DNA of 52,437 nucleotides from an uncultured Eubacteriales bacterium. Lineage in GTDB: Bacteria > Bacillota > Clostridia > Lachnospirales > Anaerotignaceae. The translations under genes and the position numbers were made by a program. Of this stretch, positions 1 through 7,995 are shown one piece after another; the first letter of the stretch is position 1; each line of letters begins with the position of its first letter. The notes below the pieces were generated by a model. The model worked only from the letters and a program-made list of their open reading frames with translations, was not told the origin of the DNA and did not search any database. The DNA lies in NCBI GenBank assembly GCA_900546215.1, contig URCD01000007.1, positions 1-52,437 of the forward strand, given 5' to 3'.

Positions 1-1
1 T

Positions 2-379
2 TCAATGATAAGCAACTATGTGAAGCATAAGCTCGTAAAAGCGCCTGAAAGGAAGCAGTATTTTGCCGAACATATAGCGTGCCTTATTTTTATTGCGGTT
101 GTAAAGCAGGTTGTGGCATTGGACGATATAAGGGTAATGTTTGGCGTTCAAACAGAGAGCTATGACATTAAAACGGCCTATAACTATTTTTGCGATGAGT
201 TTGAGAATACACTCTACTTTGCCTTTGGCACGACTGAAACTTATGCCCAGCTCGGTAAAACAACATCTGATGCTAAGGATTTGCTGAGGAATGCTATTAA
301 TGCTGTCGTAACTAAAATATATCTGGATAAGTACGTCTCCGCATTCAGACAGATTGAAACAGTTTCCCATCAAATTTAA
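2..379 (+). CDS. DUF1836 family protein, C-terminal part (cut by window start)
   Basis: The open frame runs in from the window edge without a stop, and the first ATG at 5 has no ribosome binding site, so this is the C-terminal ~125 residues of a longer protein. The pattern SNYVKHKLVKAPERKQYF, then EHIACLIFIAVVKQVVALDDI, resembles the middle of DUF1836 proteins (about 170-200 aa). These carry a MerR-like DNA-binding region in which 'NYVKxxLxxxPxxKxY' follows the recognition helix. A regulatory role is inferred from the family and no target is known. The gene ends at a bidirectional hairpin shared with the convergent hydrolase gene. Confidence 0.65.
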   Translation, partial: SMISNYVKHKLVKAPERKQYFAEHIACLIFIAVVKQVVALDDIRVMFGVQTESYDIKTAYNYFCDEFENTLYFAFGTTETYAQLGKTTSDAKDLLRNAINAVVTKIYLDKYVSAFRQIETVSHQI

Positions 380-382
380 AAG

Positions 383-418
383 CCCGTATTTACTGTAAAA
401 GTAAATACGGGTTATTTT
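383..418. terminator. Bidirectional rho-independent terminator
   Basis: Arms 383-393 and 401-411 (CCCGTATTTAC / GTAAATACGGG) form an 11-bp stem with a 7-base loop, followed by TTATTTTT. It lies between two convergent genes and can serve both. Confidence 0.85.
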
Positions 419-1470
419 TAGTTTAATGAAAATTTGTATATATTATCATAATCCATGCCGACAGAAATATCAACGGTCTGCTCGGTAAGGTTATATACAC
501 AGCTCCACTGGGTTGAACTGCGTTTTTCAGGCTTAGGCTCCTGCTTAGCTGCCTCTAATATGTCCATTGCACCTTCTTCGGTTATAACGCCGTCTGTCTC
601 AGCAAGCATTCTGACAATTATGTCATATCTGTCCTGACCTCCGCCAAAATCATAATCTCCCGGAGTAAGCAGGAAGTTTGTAGCAACACTTTCATCTAAT
701 ACACTCATCTCATTATCTATGTATTCTACAACAACGCTTTTTCCGGAGGCGTCTGAAATCTGAAAATGGTAGCAGCTGTTTGCGGAAGCGTGCATATCAT
801 AATTTTTAAGCATTTCTACAGCCTCATCAACAGTAGCACATTTATCAAGTATCATTCTGATTGCGGAAGTAGTCGTTATATCTACTTTATCAGTCTGCTG
901 GTTTGTCGGCTCGGTATCTATCTGAAGTACGCCTGCTGCCAGCCCCTTCTCATTTATACCATCTAGTGGAGTGTAGGGCGAGGCCAGTGTGAGAAACGAG
1001 GATTTCATATCAAGAGGAAGCTTATCCTCGGAATAGCCTATATATGCAAGGTTTACCATGCTGATTGATTTATAGCCATTATCAGGCTCGGTTCTTACAA
1101 ATAAAGCAGGTGAGTAGTACATATCAAAGTTTCTGCCGAAAATTCTTTCACCGTCCGGTGTTTCTGCGGCAAAAGTACTGCAGCCAAGATCCGGCAAATT
1201 AAAATTCAAAGGAATTCCGTGAAGCAGCTGTCCAACAATAAAGCTCACAAGCTCATTGTCAGTTGAAGCTCCTGTTTCAAGAAATTCATCAAATCCGTAG
1301 TCGCCTTTAAAGTCCATTGTGAACAGCTGGGTATCTCCTATGCGTTCAATGCTGTTTAATGTCCTTACAAGATTTCCAAATAGTGACCAAAGGATGATCA
1401 GAGCAATTATAATTATGGCCAGAACAGCTAGGGCTGCCTTTTTCCAAATGTTTTTTGACTTTTTTTCCAT
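418..1470 (-). CDS. Membrane-anchored Ntn hydrolase (choloylglycine hydrolase / acid ceramidase-like, linear amide C-N hydrolase)
   Basis: A 350-aa protein with one N-terminal membrane segment (residues ~12-32), so the catalytic part should be outside the cell. The block G96-C97-STFAAETPDG...FGRNFDMYY matches the nucleophile region of the choloylglycine hydrolase / NAAA / acid ceramidase Ntn superfamily, where an N-terminal Cys freed by self-cleavage attacks linear amides. Here Cys97 is preceded by Gly and a ~96-residue leader, as in pro-enzymes such as isopenicillin-N acyltransferase that cut a Gly-Cys bond. It is therefore not a classical bile salt hydrolase, in which Cys is residue 2. Substrate unknown; N-acyl amides or amino-acid conjugates are possible. 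Ribosome site AAGGAG at ~1477-1482. It has its own promoter and a 17-bp palindrome just upstream. Confidence 0.8.
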   Translation of the reverse strand: MEKKSKNIWKKAALAVLAIIIIALIILWSLFGNLVRTLNSIERIGDTQLFTMDFKGDYGFDEFLETGASTDNELVSFIVGQLLHGIPLNFNLPDLGCSTFAAETPDGERIFGRNFDMYYSPALFVRTEPDNGYKSISMVNLAYIGYSEDKLPLDMKSSFLTLASPYTPLDGINEKGLAAGVLQIDTEPTNQQTDKVDITTTSAIRMILDKCATVDEAVEMLKNYDMHASANSCYHFQISDASGKSVVVEYIDNEMSVLDESVATNFLLTPGDYDFGGGQDRYDIIVRMLAETDGVITEEGAMDILEAAKQEPKPEKRSSTQWSCVYNLTEQTVDISVGMDYDNIYKFSLN

Positions 1471-1483
1471 TACATTCTCCTTA

Positions 1484-1520
1484 ATAATAAAATAGTTAAA
1501 AAATTTAACTATTTTATTAT
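1484..1520. promoter_or_regulatory. 17-bp-arm palindrome overlapping the -10 box (possible operator)
   Basis: Arms 1484-1500 and 1504-1520 are perfect inverted repeats (core ATAGTTAAA / TTTAACTAT) around AAA. The repeat covers the -10 box, the start point and most of the short leader of the hydrolase gene. It has no GC-rich stem or T-run, so operator (for instance for a MarR-like dimer) fits better than terminator. The binding protein is not identified. Confidence 0.5.
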
Positions 1521-1543
1521 ATATGAATATAAAATTATGTCAA
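1516..1543 (-). promoter_or_regulatory. Sigma-A-type promoter of the Ntn hydrolase gene
   Basis: On the minus strand TTGACA (1543-1538) and TATAAT (1521-1516) are separated by 16 bases, both perfect consensus boxes. The -35 box overlaps the TGA stop of msrAB (1542-1540), so the hydrolase can be transcribed apart from the upstream operon. Confidence 0.75.
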
Positions 1544-2499
1544 GGCAAATTTAGATAATCAGACAGATACGAATAACCTTCTTTCACAATATTTTCTGAC
1601 GGAATAAAACGAAGAGAGGCGCTGTTGATACTATATCTTTTCTGACCACTCGGCCCGTCAGTATAAATGTGGCCAAGATGAGCTCTTCCAATACGGCTTG
1701 AAGCCTCTATGGTTAAATTTTCATCGAGTACGTCCGGCTCCTCTATAACAGCGTTTGGGTCGATTGGTTTAGAGAATGTCGCAAATCCTGTTCCTGCATC
1801 ATATTTGTCGCTTGAACTGAAAAGGGGTTCTCCGGTAGTAATGTCAACATATATACCACTGTCAAATTTATCCCAGTATTCATTTTTAAAGGGCTCCTCA
1901 GTTGCGTTTTCCTGTGTTACGCAATATTGAAGGGGAGTGAGAGCTTCTTTAAGCTCCTGACGGGTCTTTCTTGTGTACATTGAAGGGTCTACAATTGCCG
2001 ATTTTAGCTTTTCAATACCTTTGAAATTTATATGACAGTAACCATTAGGGTTTTTTTCAAGATATTTTTGATGATAATTCTCAGCCTTAACATATTTTGT
2101 GAGAGGCTTGCACTCAATTACAATTGGTTCATTGTACCTTTTTTGAAGCTCATCCAGGGAATTGAGAATTATTTCGCGCTCGCTTTCATCGGTATAGAAA
2201 ATTCCAGTGCGGTACTGGCTTCCCCTGTCAGCTCCCTGCCTGTTTAATGTAGTTGGGTCAATTGTGTAGTAATATTCGTTAAGCAGGTCTGTCAGACTGA
2301 TTATGTCAGCATTATATATTACCTTAACGGTTTCGCAGTAGCCAGTTTTAAATTGATGAAGGTCGCTGTATTTCACATTTTCTGTCCAGCCATTGGCGTA
2401 ACCAGCCTCGGTTTTTATTACCCCATCGACATACGTGTCCATATATTTTTGAAGTCCCCAGAAGCAGCCTCCTGCTAAATATATCGTTTTTTCATTCAT
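1540..2499 (-). CDS. msrAB: Bifunctional peptide-methionine sulfoxide reductase MsrA/MsrB
   Basis: A 319-aa fusion. The N-terminal MsrA domain (~1-165) has the catalytic GCFW motif (Cys12), reduces the S-form of methionine sulfoxide, and shows the usual YHQKYLEKNPNGYC tail. The C-terminal MsrB domain (~175-315) has YDAGTGFATFSKPI and an NSASLRFIP block, and normally reduces the R-form. The residue where MsrB usually has its catalytic Cys (RYCxNSA) is Ser290 (codon at 1630-1632), and the CxxC zinc pairs are absent. MsrB activity is therefore doubtful, or depends on another nucleophile. Start supported by AGGAG 13 bases upstream. The gene lies 27 bp downstream of the EamA transporter gene and is probably cotranscribed with it. 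Confidence 0.9.
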   Translation of the reverse strand: MNEKTIYLAGGCFWGLQKYMDTYVDGVIKTEAGYANGWTENVKYSDLHQFKTGYCETVKVIYNADIISLTDLLNEYYYTIDPTTLNRQGADRGSQYRTGIFYTDESEREIILNSLDELQKRYNEPIVIECKPLTKYVKAENYHQKYLEKNPNGYCHINFKGIEKLKSAIVDPSMYTRKTRQELKEALTPLQYCVTQENATEEPFKNEYWDKFDSGIYVDITTGEPLFSSSDKYDAGTGFATFSKPIDPNAVIEEPDVLDENLTIEASSRIGRAHLGHIYTDGPSGQKRYSINSASLRFIPSENIVKEGYSYLSDYLNLP

Positions 2500-2526
2500 A
2501 TAAACAGCTCCTTATTTATAAACCTG

Positions 2527-3393
2527 CTAACGGAATACAGCCATCAGCAGTGTTCCTACAGTTATTATGGATAATCCAAGGAAAGCTTTTTTAGACAGCC
2601 TCTCATTAAATACAAAGTATGAAAAGACTATTGATACTATTATGCTCAGCTTATCAATCGGTACTACTACGCTTACTATGCCGTTTTGTATAGCATTATA
2701 ATAGCACAGCCATGAAGCACCGGTAGCAAACCCGGACAGCAGTATAAATTTTAGTTCCTTGGGATTTATAGTTTTTGCCAATCGTGCCTTGCCTTTGTAT
2801 ATAACTATAAGCCAAGCCATTATAAGTACAACAGAGGTGCGTATTGCTGTTGCTAAGTTTGAGTCAATACCGGTTACTCCTATTTTGACAAGTATTGATG
2901 TAAGTGCGGCAAAAACAGCGGACAGTAGAGCATATATCAGCCAGCTGTTTTTAATACTTTGACCATGAGTATCTTTCTTTTCTATCATTAAAAGTGTACC
3001 TGCGGCTATTAAAAATGTTCCGATTATTTTGACAGAAAGGTTATTTGTCTCTTTAAATAGAATAACTGCAAATATAACAGTCAGAATTGTGCTGGATTTA
3101 TCAATAGGAACAACTTTATTAATGTCGCCTGTGGAAAGCGCTTTGAAATAGCATATCCAAGAAGCTCCAGTCGCTATACCTGATAGTATCAGAAATATCA
3201 GCGGCCTAGCACTCACCATGACGGAAGTTTTAAGAGAACCCGTAATAAATACCATAATCCAAGAAAAAACAAGTACGACTACAGTCCTAACGGCCGTAGC
3301 AACATCTGAATCAGTTTCTTTTATTCCGCATTTAGCCAGAATTGAGGTAAGTCCTGCAAACAAAGCTGACATAAAAGCCATAACAAGCCACAT
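2527..3393 (-). CDS. EamA-family (DMT superfamily) transporter
   Basis: A 288-aa integral membrane protein of two similar halves of about five helices each. TSILAKCGIKETDSDVATAVRT in the first half is matched by TSILVKIGVTGIDSNLATAIRT in the second, and GATGASWICYFKAL-type blocks also recur. EamA proteins export or exchange metabolites; the substrate cannot be predicted. The start at 3393 (MWLVMAFM) is chosen over upstream in-frame codons because GGGAGGTG lies just before it. It heads a two-gene operon with msrAB. Confidence 0.85.
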   Translation of the reverse strand: MWLVMAFMSALFAGLTSILAKCGIKETDSDVATAVRTVVVLVFSWIMVFITGSLKTSVMVSARPLIFLILSGIATGASWICYFKALSTGDINKVVPIDKSSTILTVIFAVILFKETNNLSVKIIGTFLIAAGTLLMIEKKDTHGQSIKNSWLIYALLSAVFAALTSILVKIGVTGIDSNLATAIRTSVVLIMAWLIVIYKGKARLAKTINPKELKFILLSGFATGASWLCYYNAIQNGIVSVVVPIDKLSIIVSIVFSYFVFNERLSKKAFLGLSIITVGTLLMAVFR

Positions 3394-3418
3394 AAAGTAC
3401 ACCTCCCAAATTAAATTT

Positions 3419-3447
3419 ATTCTAAAGGATAATGAAATTATATTCAA
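3419..3447 (-). promoter_or_regulatory. Promoter of the EamA-msrAB operon
   Basis: On the minus strand TTGAAT (3447-3442), a 17-base gap and TAGAAT (3424-3419) lie about 25 bases before the translation start at 3393. Confidence 0.55.
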
Positions 3448-3479
3448 GTAAGAGTGAAAATAAAGGATCTATGGTTGTC

Positions 3480-3508
3480 TTGCAAATAGTATATAAATCA
3501 GTTACAAT
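3480..3508 (+). promoter_or_regulatory. Promoter of the MBL-fold hydrolase gene
   Basis: TTGCAA (3480-3485), 17-base spacer, TACAAT (3503-3508). It is divergent from the EamA promoter and ~54 bases before the start codon. Confidence 0.55.
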
Positions 3509-3561
3509 TAGTTAAATATATCAAATGCATCGGTGACAGATGTTTTATTAGGAGGACAGCC

Positions 3562-4554
3562 ATGTACGAAAAAGTTCATTCTAATCCGGACGTATATAAA
3601 GTGTTTGTTCCGCTTCCGGATAATCCGCTTCAAAATCTTAACTGCTTTGTGATAAAATCAGATAAAAGAAATCTTATCATAGACACAGGCTTTAACCGTC
3701 CTGAATGTGAAGATGCAATTCGCACCGGCCTTGCTGAACTTGAGATAGATATAAATAATTCAGATTTATACCTCACCCATCTTCACAGCGACCATGTAGG
3801 GCTGGCGGCGAGCATAATGCCCAAGGACGCGACAATATATATGGGCAGGGTCGATTACGACTATCTTATGACTTCCGTTACGGGCTCCCATTGGGAGGAC
3901 ACTGATAAGGCTTTTCTCTCACATGGATTTCCACAGGACAAAATAATTGAGCTGCATACTAAAAACCCGGCAAGGGCATTTCAGGTGGCAGGTACCTTTG
4001 ACGCTGTTAAGCTGGAAGACGGTGATAAATTTAATGTCGGCGACTACGAGTTCAAATGCATATATGTACCTGGACATACTCCAGGAAATACCTGCTTGTA
4101 TTATGAAAAGGCAAATCTTATGTTTTTGGGGGATCATGTTCTTTTTGATATTACACCCAATATTACTGCATGGTTTGGGGTAAAGGATTCATTAAGCAGC
4201 TACATAGACAGCCTGAAAAAAATAAGGGAATATAAAATGGTTACGGCTCTGCCCGCACATAGAAATACAAAGGGAATAAACGTATATGACAGAATTGACC
4301 AGCTCTTGCTTCACCATGAGGAGAGGCTTAAGGATACTGAGAAGGTTGTTAAAATGATACCCGGTTCGACTGCTTATGAAATAGCCGCCTATATGAAATG
4401 GCAGATGAGAGGCAGAAATTGGGAAGAATTTCCCGTAAGTCAGAGATGGTTTGCGGTAGGAGAGACAATCGCTCATCTTGATTACCTAATGACAAGAGGC
4501 ATGGTTAAATGCGATGTGGACTCAGAGGGAGTTCACAGATACACTTTAATTTAA
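3562..4554 (+). CDS. MBL-fold metallo-hydrolase with C-terminal winged-helix-like tail
   Basis: A 330-aa protein. THLHSDH (residues 72-78) is the first metal-binding motif of the metallo-beta-lactamase fold, followed by VPGHTPGN and GDHVLF for the remaining His/Asp ligands. The last ~80 residues (HHEERLKD...ETIAHLDYLMTRGMV) look like the winged-helix extension found in many MBL hydrolases of the glyoxalase II / LACTB2 type. Substrate unknown; cytoplasmic. RBS AGGAGG before ATG 3562. It stands as a single gene between its own promoter and a strong terminator. Confidence 0.85.
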   Translation: MYEKVHSNPDVYKVFVPLPDNPLQNLNCFVIKSDKRNLIIDTGFNRPECEDAIRTGLAELEIDINNSDLYLTHLHSDHVGLAASIMPKDATIYMGRVDYDYLMTSVTGSHWEDTDKAFLSHGFPQDKIIELHTKNPARAFQVAGTFDAVKLEDGDKFNVGDYEFKCIYVPGHTPGNTCLYYEKANLMFLGDHVLFDITPNITAWFGVKDSLSSYIDSLKKIREYKMVTALPAHRNTKGINVYDRIDQLLLHHEERLKDTEKVVKMIPGSTAYEIAAYMKWQMRGRNWEEFPVSQRWFAVGETIAHLDYLMTRGMVKCDVDSEGVHRYTLI

Positions 4555-4557
4555 AAC

Positions 4558-4592
4558 AAAAAAATCCAAGGCATATGCCTTGGATTTTTTTA
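4558..4592. terminator. Bidirectional terminator
   Basis: The perfect palindrome ATCCAAGGCATATGCCTTGGAT is flanked by A-runs on one side and T-runs on the other. It sits between the convergent MBL hydrolase and cold-shock genes. Confidence 0.9.
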
Positions 4593-4602
4593 CTCAATAA
4601 GC

Positions 4603-4815
4603 TTAGCAAGCGCAAACGTTTACTGCTTTAAGTCTTGAGCTGTCTTTGGGATCTTTTTCTATATCAAAAGTAACTTTCTGTCCGTCTTCAAGACTTTTGA
4701 AGCCTCTTGAAGCGATTGCAGAAAAATGTACAAATACATCTTCGCCAGTTGTGTCATTTGTGATAAATCCAAATCCTTTTTGTGAGTTAAACCATTTTAC
4801 TGTACCATTATTCAT
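4603..4815 (-). CDS. Cold shock protein (CspA family)
   Basis: A 70-aa single cold-shock domain with the two RNA-binding motifs KGFGFI and VFVHFSAI, preceded by GTVKWFN. It binds single-stranded RNA and DNA and acts as an RNA chaperone. Start at 4815 (MNNGTVKW) is set by GGAGG 8 bases upstream; in-frame codons further up lack a site. The tail VNVCAC, with two Cys, is slightly unusual. It has its own promoter ~110 bases further upstream, giving a long leader as in many cold-shock genes. Confidence 0.95.
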   Translation of the reverse strand: MNNGTVKWFNSQKGFGFITNDTTGEDVFVHFSAIASRGFKSLEDGQKVTFDIEKDPKDSSRLKAVNVCAC

Positions 4816-4928
4816 TCTTGGTACCTCCATATTATTATTAGTACTCAGGGAATAAAAAAATGGCCTCCGAATATAAGTCATTAAATAGGACTTATAAATG
4901 AGACCAATTCAAATCAACTTGATTACTA
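4816..4928 (-). promoter_or_regulatory. Long 5' leader of the cold-shock gene
   Basis: The predicted transcript starts near 4928, about 113 bases before the start codon. It contains an inverted repeat TATAAGTC / GACTTATA (about 4874-4899). Long structured leaders control translation of E. coli cspA with temperature; the same role here is inferred from length and position only. Confidence 0.4.
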
Positions 4929-4934
4929 AAATTT

Positions 4935-4963
4935 ACTTTACCACAAATATATTTGAATGTCAA
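4935..4963 (-). promoter_or_regulatory. Promoter of the cold-shock gene
   Basis: Minus strand TTGACA (4963-4958), 17-base spacer, TAAAGT (4940-4935). The -35 box overlaps the TGA stop (4962-4960) of the VanY-like gene. Confidence 0.65.
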
Positions 4964-5676
4964 GAAAAATTTTCGATATATTCTTCAAGCGTAATGTTGT
5001 TTTTCATAATGTATTCGGCGGCTTCCGTCCCAACATACCGAAAATGCCATGATTCGTAGTCAATTTGGGTTATATCTTCCTTGTCCTTTGGGTAGCGGAG
5101 TATAAAACTGTATTTCCAGCAGTTTTCCCTAAGCCATTTATTTTCTTCGGTGCTTTCCTGCGCTTCGTCAAGGAGCTGATAGTCGGCCGCTACTATGTCA
5201 AGGGCCAGACCCGTTTCATGCTCGCTGTAACCGGGAGGCATTACCTGTCTTGTTGCCTCGTTATATGCTTCTTCATAATCCATACCTTGTGACATGTAGT
5301 CATCAATGTCCGAGTTCAATATTTCTTCCTGCCTTGAAGTGCTCCTGTATGCACTGGCGACACAAAAATCCAGTCCTTTATTTGTGCCGTCTGTAAGCAT
5401 TTCCTTAAGGGCACCATAAATTGACTCGTCTACCTGTGAATAGCCGTTGTTAAGGGTTTTTAAATTTACACTGTAATCATCGGGAAGCTTATTGTTCTTG
5501 TTTACCAGTATTAAGTAGCGGCTGTTTTCAACCGAAGGGTTTTTCAAGGTTGCTTTTACGCTTTTGACGACAGGGTCTGCCGAAGCTGGAGACGGCATTT
5601 TTAAAAGTGCTGCGGCACATATGGCAAAGGCTGATACCTGTAAAATTAATAATCTTCTGTTTTTTCTTCTTCTCAT
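4960..5676 (-). CDS. VanY-type D-Ala-D-Ala carboxypeptidase (peptidase M15B)
   Basis: A 238-aa protein with an N-terminal hydrophobic segment (residues ~8-25) after a basic stretch (signal peptide or anchor), so it acts on the outer face. Zinc and catalytic motifs of M15B peptidases are present: SAYRST (108-113), SEHETGLALD (His153, Asp160) and ESWHFRY (His211). The family removes the terminal D-Ala from peptidoglycan pentapeptide. Start at 5676 is chosen because AAGGAGG precedes it; an in-frame ATG 51 bases upstream lacks a site. No other van resistance genes are nearby, so an ordinary cell-wall role is more likely than vancomycin resistance. Confidence 0.88.
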   Translation of the reverse strand: MRRRKNRRLLILQVSAFAICAAALLKMPSPASADPVVKSVKATLKNPSVENSRYLILVNKNNKLPDDYSVNLKTLNNGYSQVDESIYGALKEMLTDGTNKGLDFCVASAYRSTSRQEEILNSDIDDYMSQGMDYEEAYNEATRQVMPPGYSEHETGLALDIVAADYQLLDEAQESTEENKWLRENCWKYSFILRYPKDKEDITQIDYESWHFRYVGTEAAEYIMKNNITLEEYIENFS

Positions 5677-5726
5677 TGAAATTACCTCCTTATCACATAG
5701 CAAGGATAATTCAATGAGGTATCTCA

Positions 5727-5755
5727 ATTGTACAGGCTTTGTATCAAAGTTGTAA
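5727..5755 (-). promoter_or_regulatory. Candidate promoter of the VanY-like gene
   Basis: Minus strand TTACAA (5755-5750), 17-base spacer, TACAAT (5732-5727), just downstream of the stop of the secreted-protein gene. Confidence 0.5.
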
Positions 5756-5773
5756 AACTAAAAAATATTAATA

Positions 5774-6571
5774 TCATTCGGAAACCTTTTTATCAATATA
5801 TCCGTCGACGTCAACAGAAGAGCTGTTATAAATATCAGTATAGTACTGCAGCATATATATATTTTCTATACCGCACGTAAAATAATAATCTCCGTTAAGA
5901 ATAATAAATGAAGCATACTGATCTTTATACTTAAGATTTGAAAATGTCTGGTAATCAATTGTAAATGGCTCAGAATAGCTGTCGGCGCCATAATAGCTGA
6001 TTACATTATTATAATAATCACTTCCGCTAAAGGTAAAATTATGAAGGGCTGTTTCTTTCGGCAGCATAACAGCGCTGTAATAAATACAGTAATTTTCTGA
6101 GTCCATAAGGAAGGCACCCTCATATCCGCCATCTCCCTTTAAATAAACCACGTTGCAGGACAGGCTTCCTTCCGGGGTATATAAATTTAGATATTCTGTA
6201 TACTGAATATCTCCATACAGGTCATACTCTGATAAATCAGGTATAATTCCAAGACTGCACAGCTGTTTAAGCTGGGTCACAAATCCGTCCTTAAACTCCT
6301 GCGGCATATCGGAAGCGCCTATTGAATATATGGAATTCAGGCCGACTCCGTATTTTAAAGCTGATTCAGCTGTGCTTAGTATGCTGTAAATTTTTTCACC
6401 GTTATCCTGATAGCTCAGATTTTTTATATCTTCCTCCGGCTCCAAAGAACTTACCTTGTCCAGCATTTTGATATCGGCTTGCCTTCCATAAAGCATAGGC
6501 AGTGAAAAAGAGAGTACAAAAACCGAAAGGGCGCAGGTTACAGCCGCAGTATATTTAGCTCCGCTTTTCAT
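5774..6571 (-). CDS. Unrecognised secreted or membrane-anchored protein, partner gene of the two-component system
   Basis: 265 aa with an N-terminal hydrophobic segment (~8-28, ending SLPMLYG); the rest is hydrophilic, Tyr-rich and acidic, so it should be extracytoplasmic. I recognise no family. Its start at 6571 (AAAGGAGG 8 bases upstream) lies inside the end of the histidine kinase gene, a 17-base overlap. Tight coupling suggests a sensor accessory protein, as with lipoproteins encoded next to kinases, but this is inference from position alone. Confidence 0.7.
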   Translation of the reverse strand: MKSGAKYTAAVTCALSVFVLSFSLPMLYGRQADIKMLDKVSSLEPEEDIKNLSYQDNGEKIYSILSTAESALKYGVGLNSIYSIGASDMPQEFKDGFVTQLKQLCSLGIIPDLSEYDLYGDIQYTEYLNLYTPEGSLSCNVVYLKGDGGYEGAFLMDSENYCIYYSAVMLPKETALHNFTFSGSDYYNNVISYYGADSYSEPFTIDYQTFSNLKYKDQYASFIILNGDYYFTCGIENIYMLQYYTDIYNSSSVDVDGYIDKKVSE

Positions 6572-7982
6572 TTGTGCGGCCTCCTTTCATAGGGAGATAA
6601 AGACTTATAACCGTACCAACTCCCTCTGTGCTTTTGATTTCCCATTTGCCGTTATGAAGCTCAATTATTTTTGAACAAAGTGAAAGCCCCAGTCCGGCGC
6701 CGCCTTCCTTTCTGGCTCTGGATTTATCAACCATATAGAACGCTTCGGTAATACGCACTAAATCCTTTTGCGGTATTCCAATGCCGTTGTCTTTGACTGA
6801 TATTTTATAAAAGCCTCTGTCCCTACGGCACTTGATTTCAATTTGAGAGTTTTCAGGAGAGGCCTTCCTGGCGTTATCAATAAGGTTTATCAGTAGCGAG
6901 GAGAGCAGATCCTTGTCTCCCATAATATATCCTCTAGAATATGTTATTGAAAGGTCAATGCCCTTTTCCTCAAGAGACGGAAAAACAACCTCATATACCT
7001 CAGTCAAAAGTGTTTCTATACTGATTTTTTTGAATGAAATACTTTTCCTTCCAGACGAGATTAGCTCTAAAAGCTTGAATGAAAGGTTCTCAAGCCTTTT
7101 ACCCTGAAGATATATATAATTAGCGTATTCCATGGTTTCCTCAGGGGGAAGCTGCATTGTACGTATCATGTCCGAGTAGCCTATAATGGAGGTGAGAGGA
7201 GTTTTGAGCTCATGGGCAAAGGAGGCGGTAAAGTCCTCCTGCTTTTCAGCCCGGTCCTTCAACTCGTCTATTTTCTGCTCTATGCTGTCGGCCATAAAAT
7301 TAAAATCTCGGGAAAGCATAGCTATTTCATCATTCCCGTTAAGCTTAGAGCGTACATCATAATTACCTTTGGCAAACCTCCGGGCTGTCTTTGACAGTGA
7401 GGATATAGACTTTGTAAGGAAATGTGAGACTATAAGTGTAACTAGGGCTGTCAGAATAACAGCCAAAACTGTGATTAACTGTATCTGGCTTACTGTAGAA
7501 GCCCTGTCATCGTAGATATAGGTTATATCCTTAGTTGTCTCAATATAGTACTGTGATGAGGTGGCCTTAATTGGGCTTGCAAATATCAGCTTCTTACTGC
7601 TTCCATCCTCGGATATTTTATAAACCCTATTTGTATCAGACAGCTCTTCAGGCAGCATATGTATATCAATGGAAGGGCTGCTTTCATACAGCAGGGAACC
7701 TTCCTTGTCATATAGGCAAAAATAGTATTTTCCGCGGTTTATACTTTCGTCCATATTTTTTGCAACAGAAGCAAGCCTTTCCGGCGTCATTGTATTTTCA
7801 CTTAAAGAATTGACAGTCATTTCATAAACTATTTTAAACATTCGGTTTTCAGAGTTCATCTGCTCTGTTTCCCTTTCAATGGTGCTGTCAAAGGATGAAA
7901 AAACAATCCATGTTCCAAAAAAGCTGAAAGCTATTGTCATCATAATTGTAAAGGAGAAAAATATTTTCCAAAAAAATTTCAT
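6555..7982 (-). CDS. Sensor histidine kinase with HAMP domain
   Basis: 475 aa. Two membrane segments (~8-30 and ~166-187) bracket a ~135-residue extracellular sensor region. HAMP follows (~190-240), then HisKA with FAHELKTPLTS (phospho-acceptor His257) and an ATP-binding HATPase_c domain (NLIDNARKAS, DNGIGIP, GGAGLGLSLC). It autophosphorylates and passes phosphate to the adjacent OmpR-type regulator. It starts 13 bp after the regulator gene, in one operon. The signal is not evident from sequence. Confidence 0.95.
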   Translation of the reverse strand: MKFFWKIFFSFTIMMTIAFSFFGTWIVFSSFDSTIERETEQMNSENRMFKIVYEMTVNSLSENTMTPERLASVAKNMDESINRGKYYFCLYDKEGSLLYESSPSIDIHMLPEELSDTNRVYKISEDGSSKKLIFASPIKATSSQYYIETTKDITYIYDDRASTVSQIQLITVLAVILTALVTLIVSHFLTKSISSLSKTARRFAKGNYDVRSKLNGNDEIAMLSRDFNFMADSIEQKIDELKDRAEKQEDFTASFAHELKTPLTSIIGYSDMIRTMQLPPEETMEYANYIYLQGKRLENLSFKLLELISSGRKSISFKKISIETLLTEVYEVVFPSLEEKGIDLSITYSRGYIMGDKDLLSSLLINLIDNARKASPENSQIEIKCRRDRGFYKISVKDNGIGIPQKDLVRITEAFYMVDKSRARKEGGAGLGLSLCSKIIELHNGKWEIKSTEGVGTVISLYLPMKGGRTNEKRS

Positions 7983-7995
7983 TTATCAGCCCTCA

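Noticed and set aside
418..1470. Bile salt hydrolase
   Set aside because: The nucleophile Cys is at residue 97 behind a membrane anchor, not residue 2, so substrate transfer from the bile salt enzymes is unsafe.
4960..5676. Vancomycin resistance locus
   Set aside because: Only a VanY-like peptidase is present; no vanH/vanA-type ligase or vanX is nearby.
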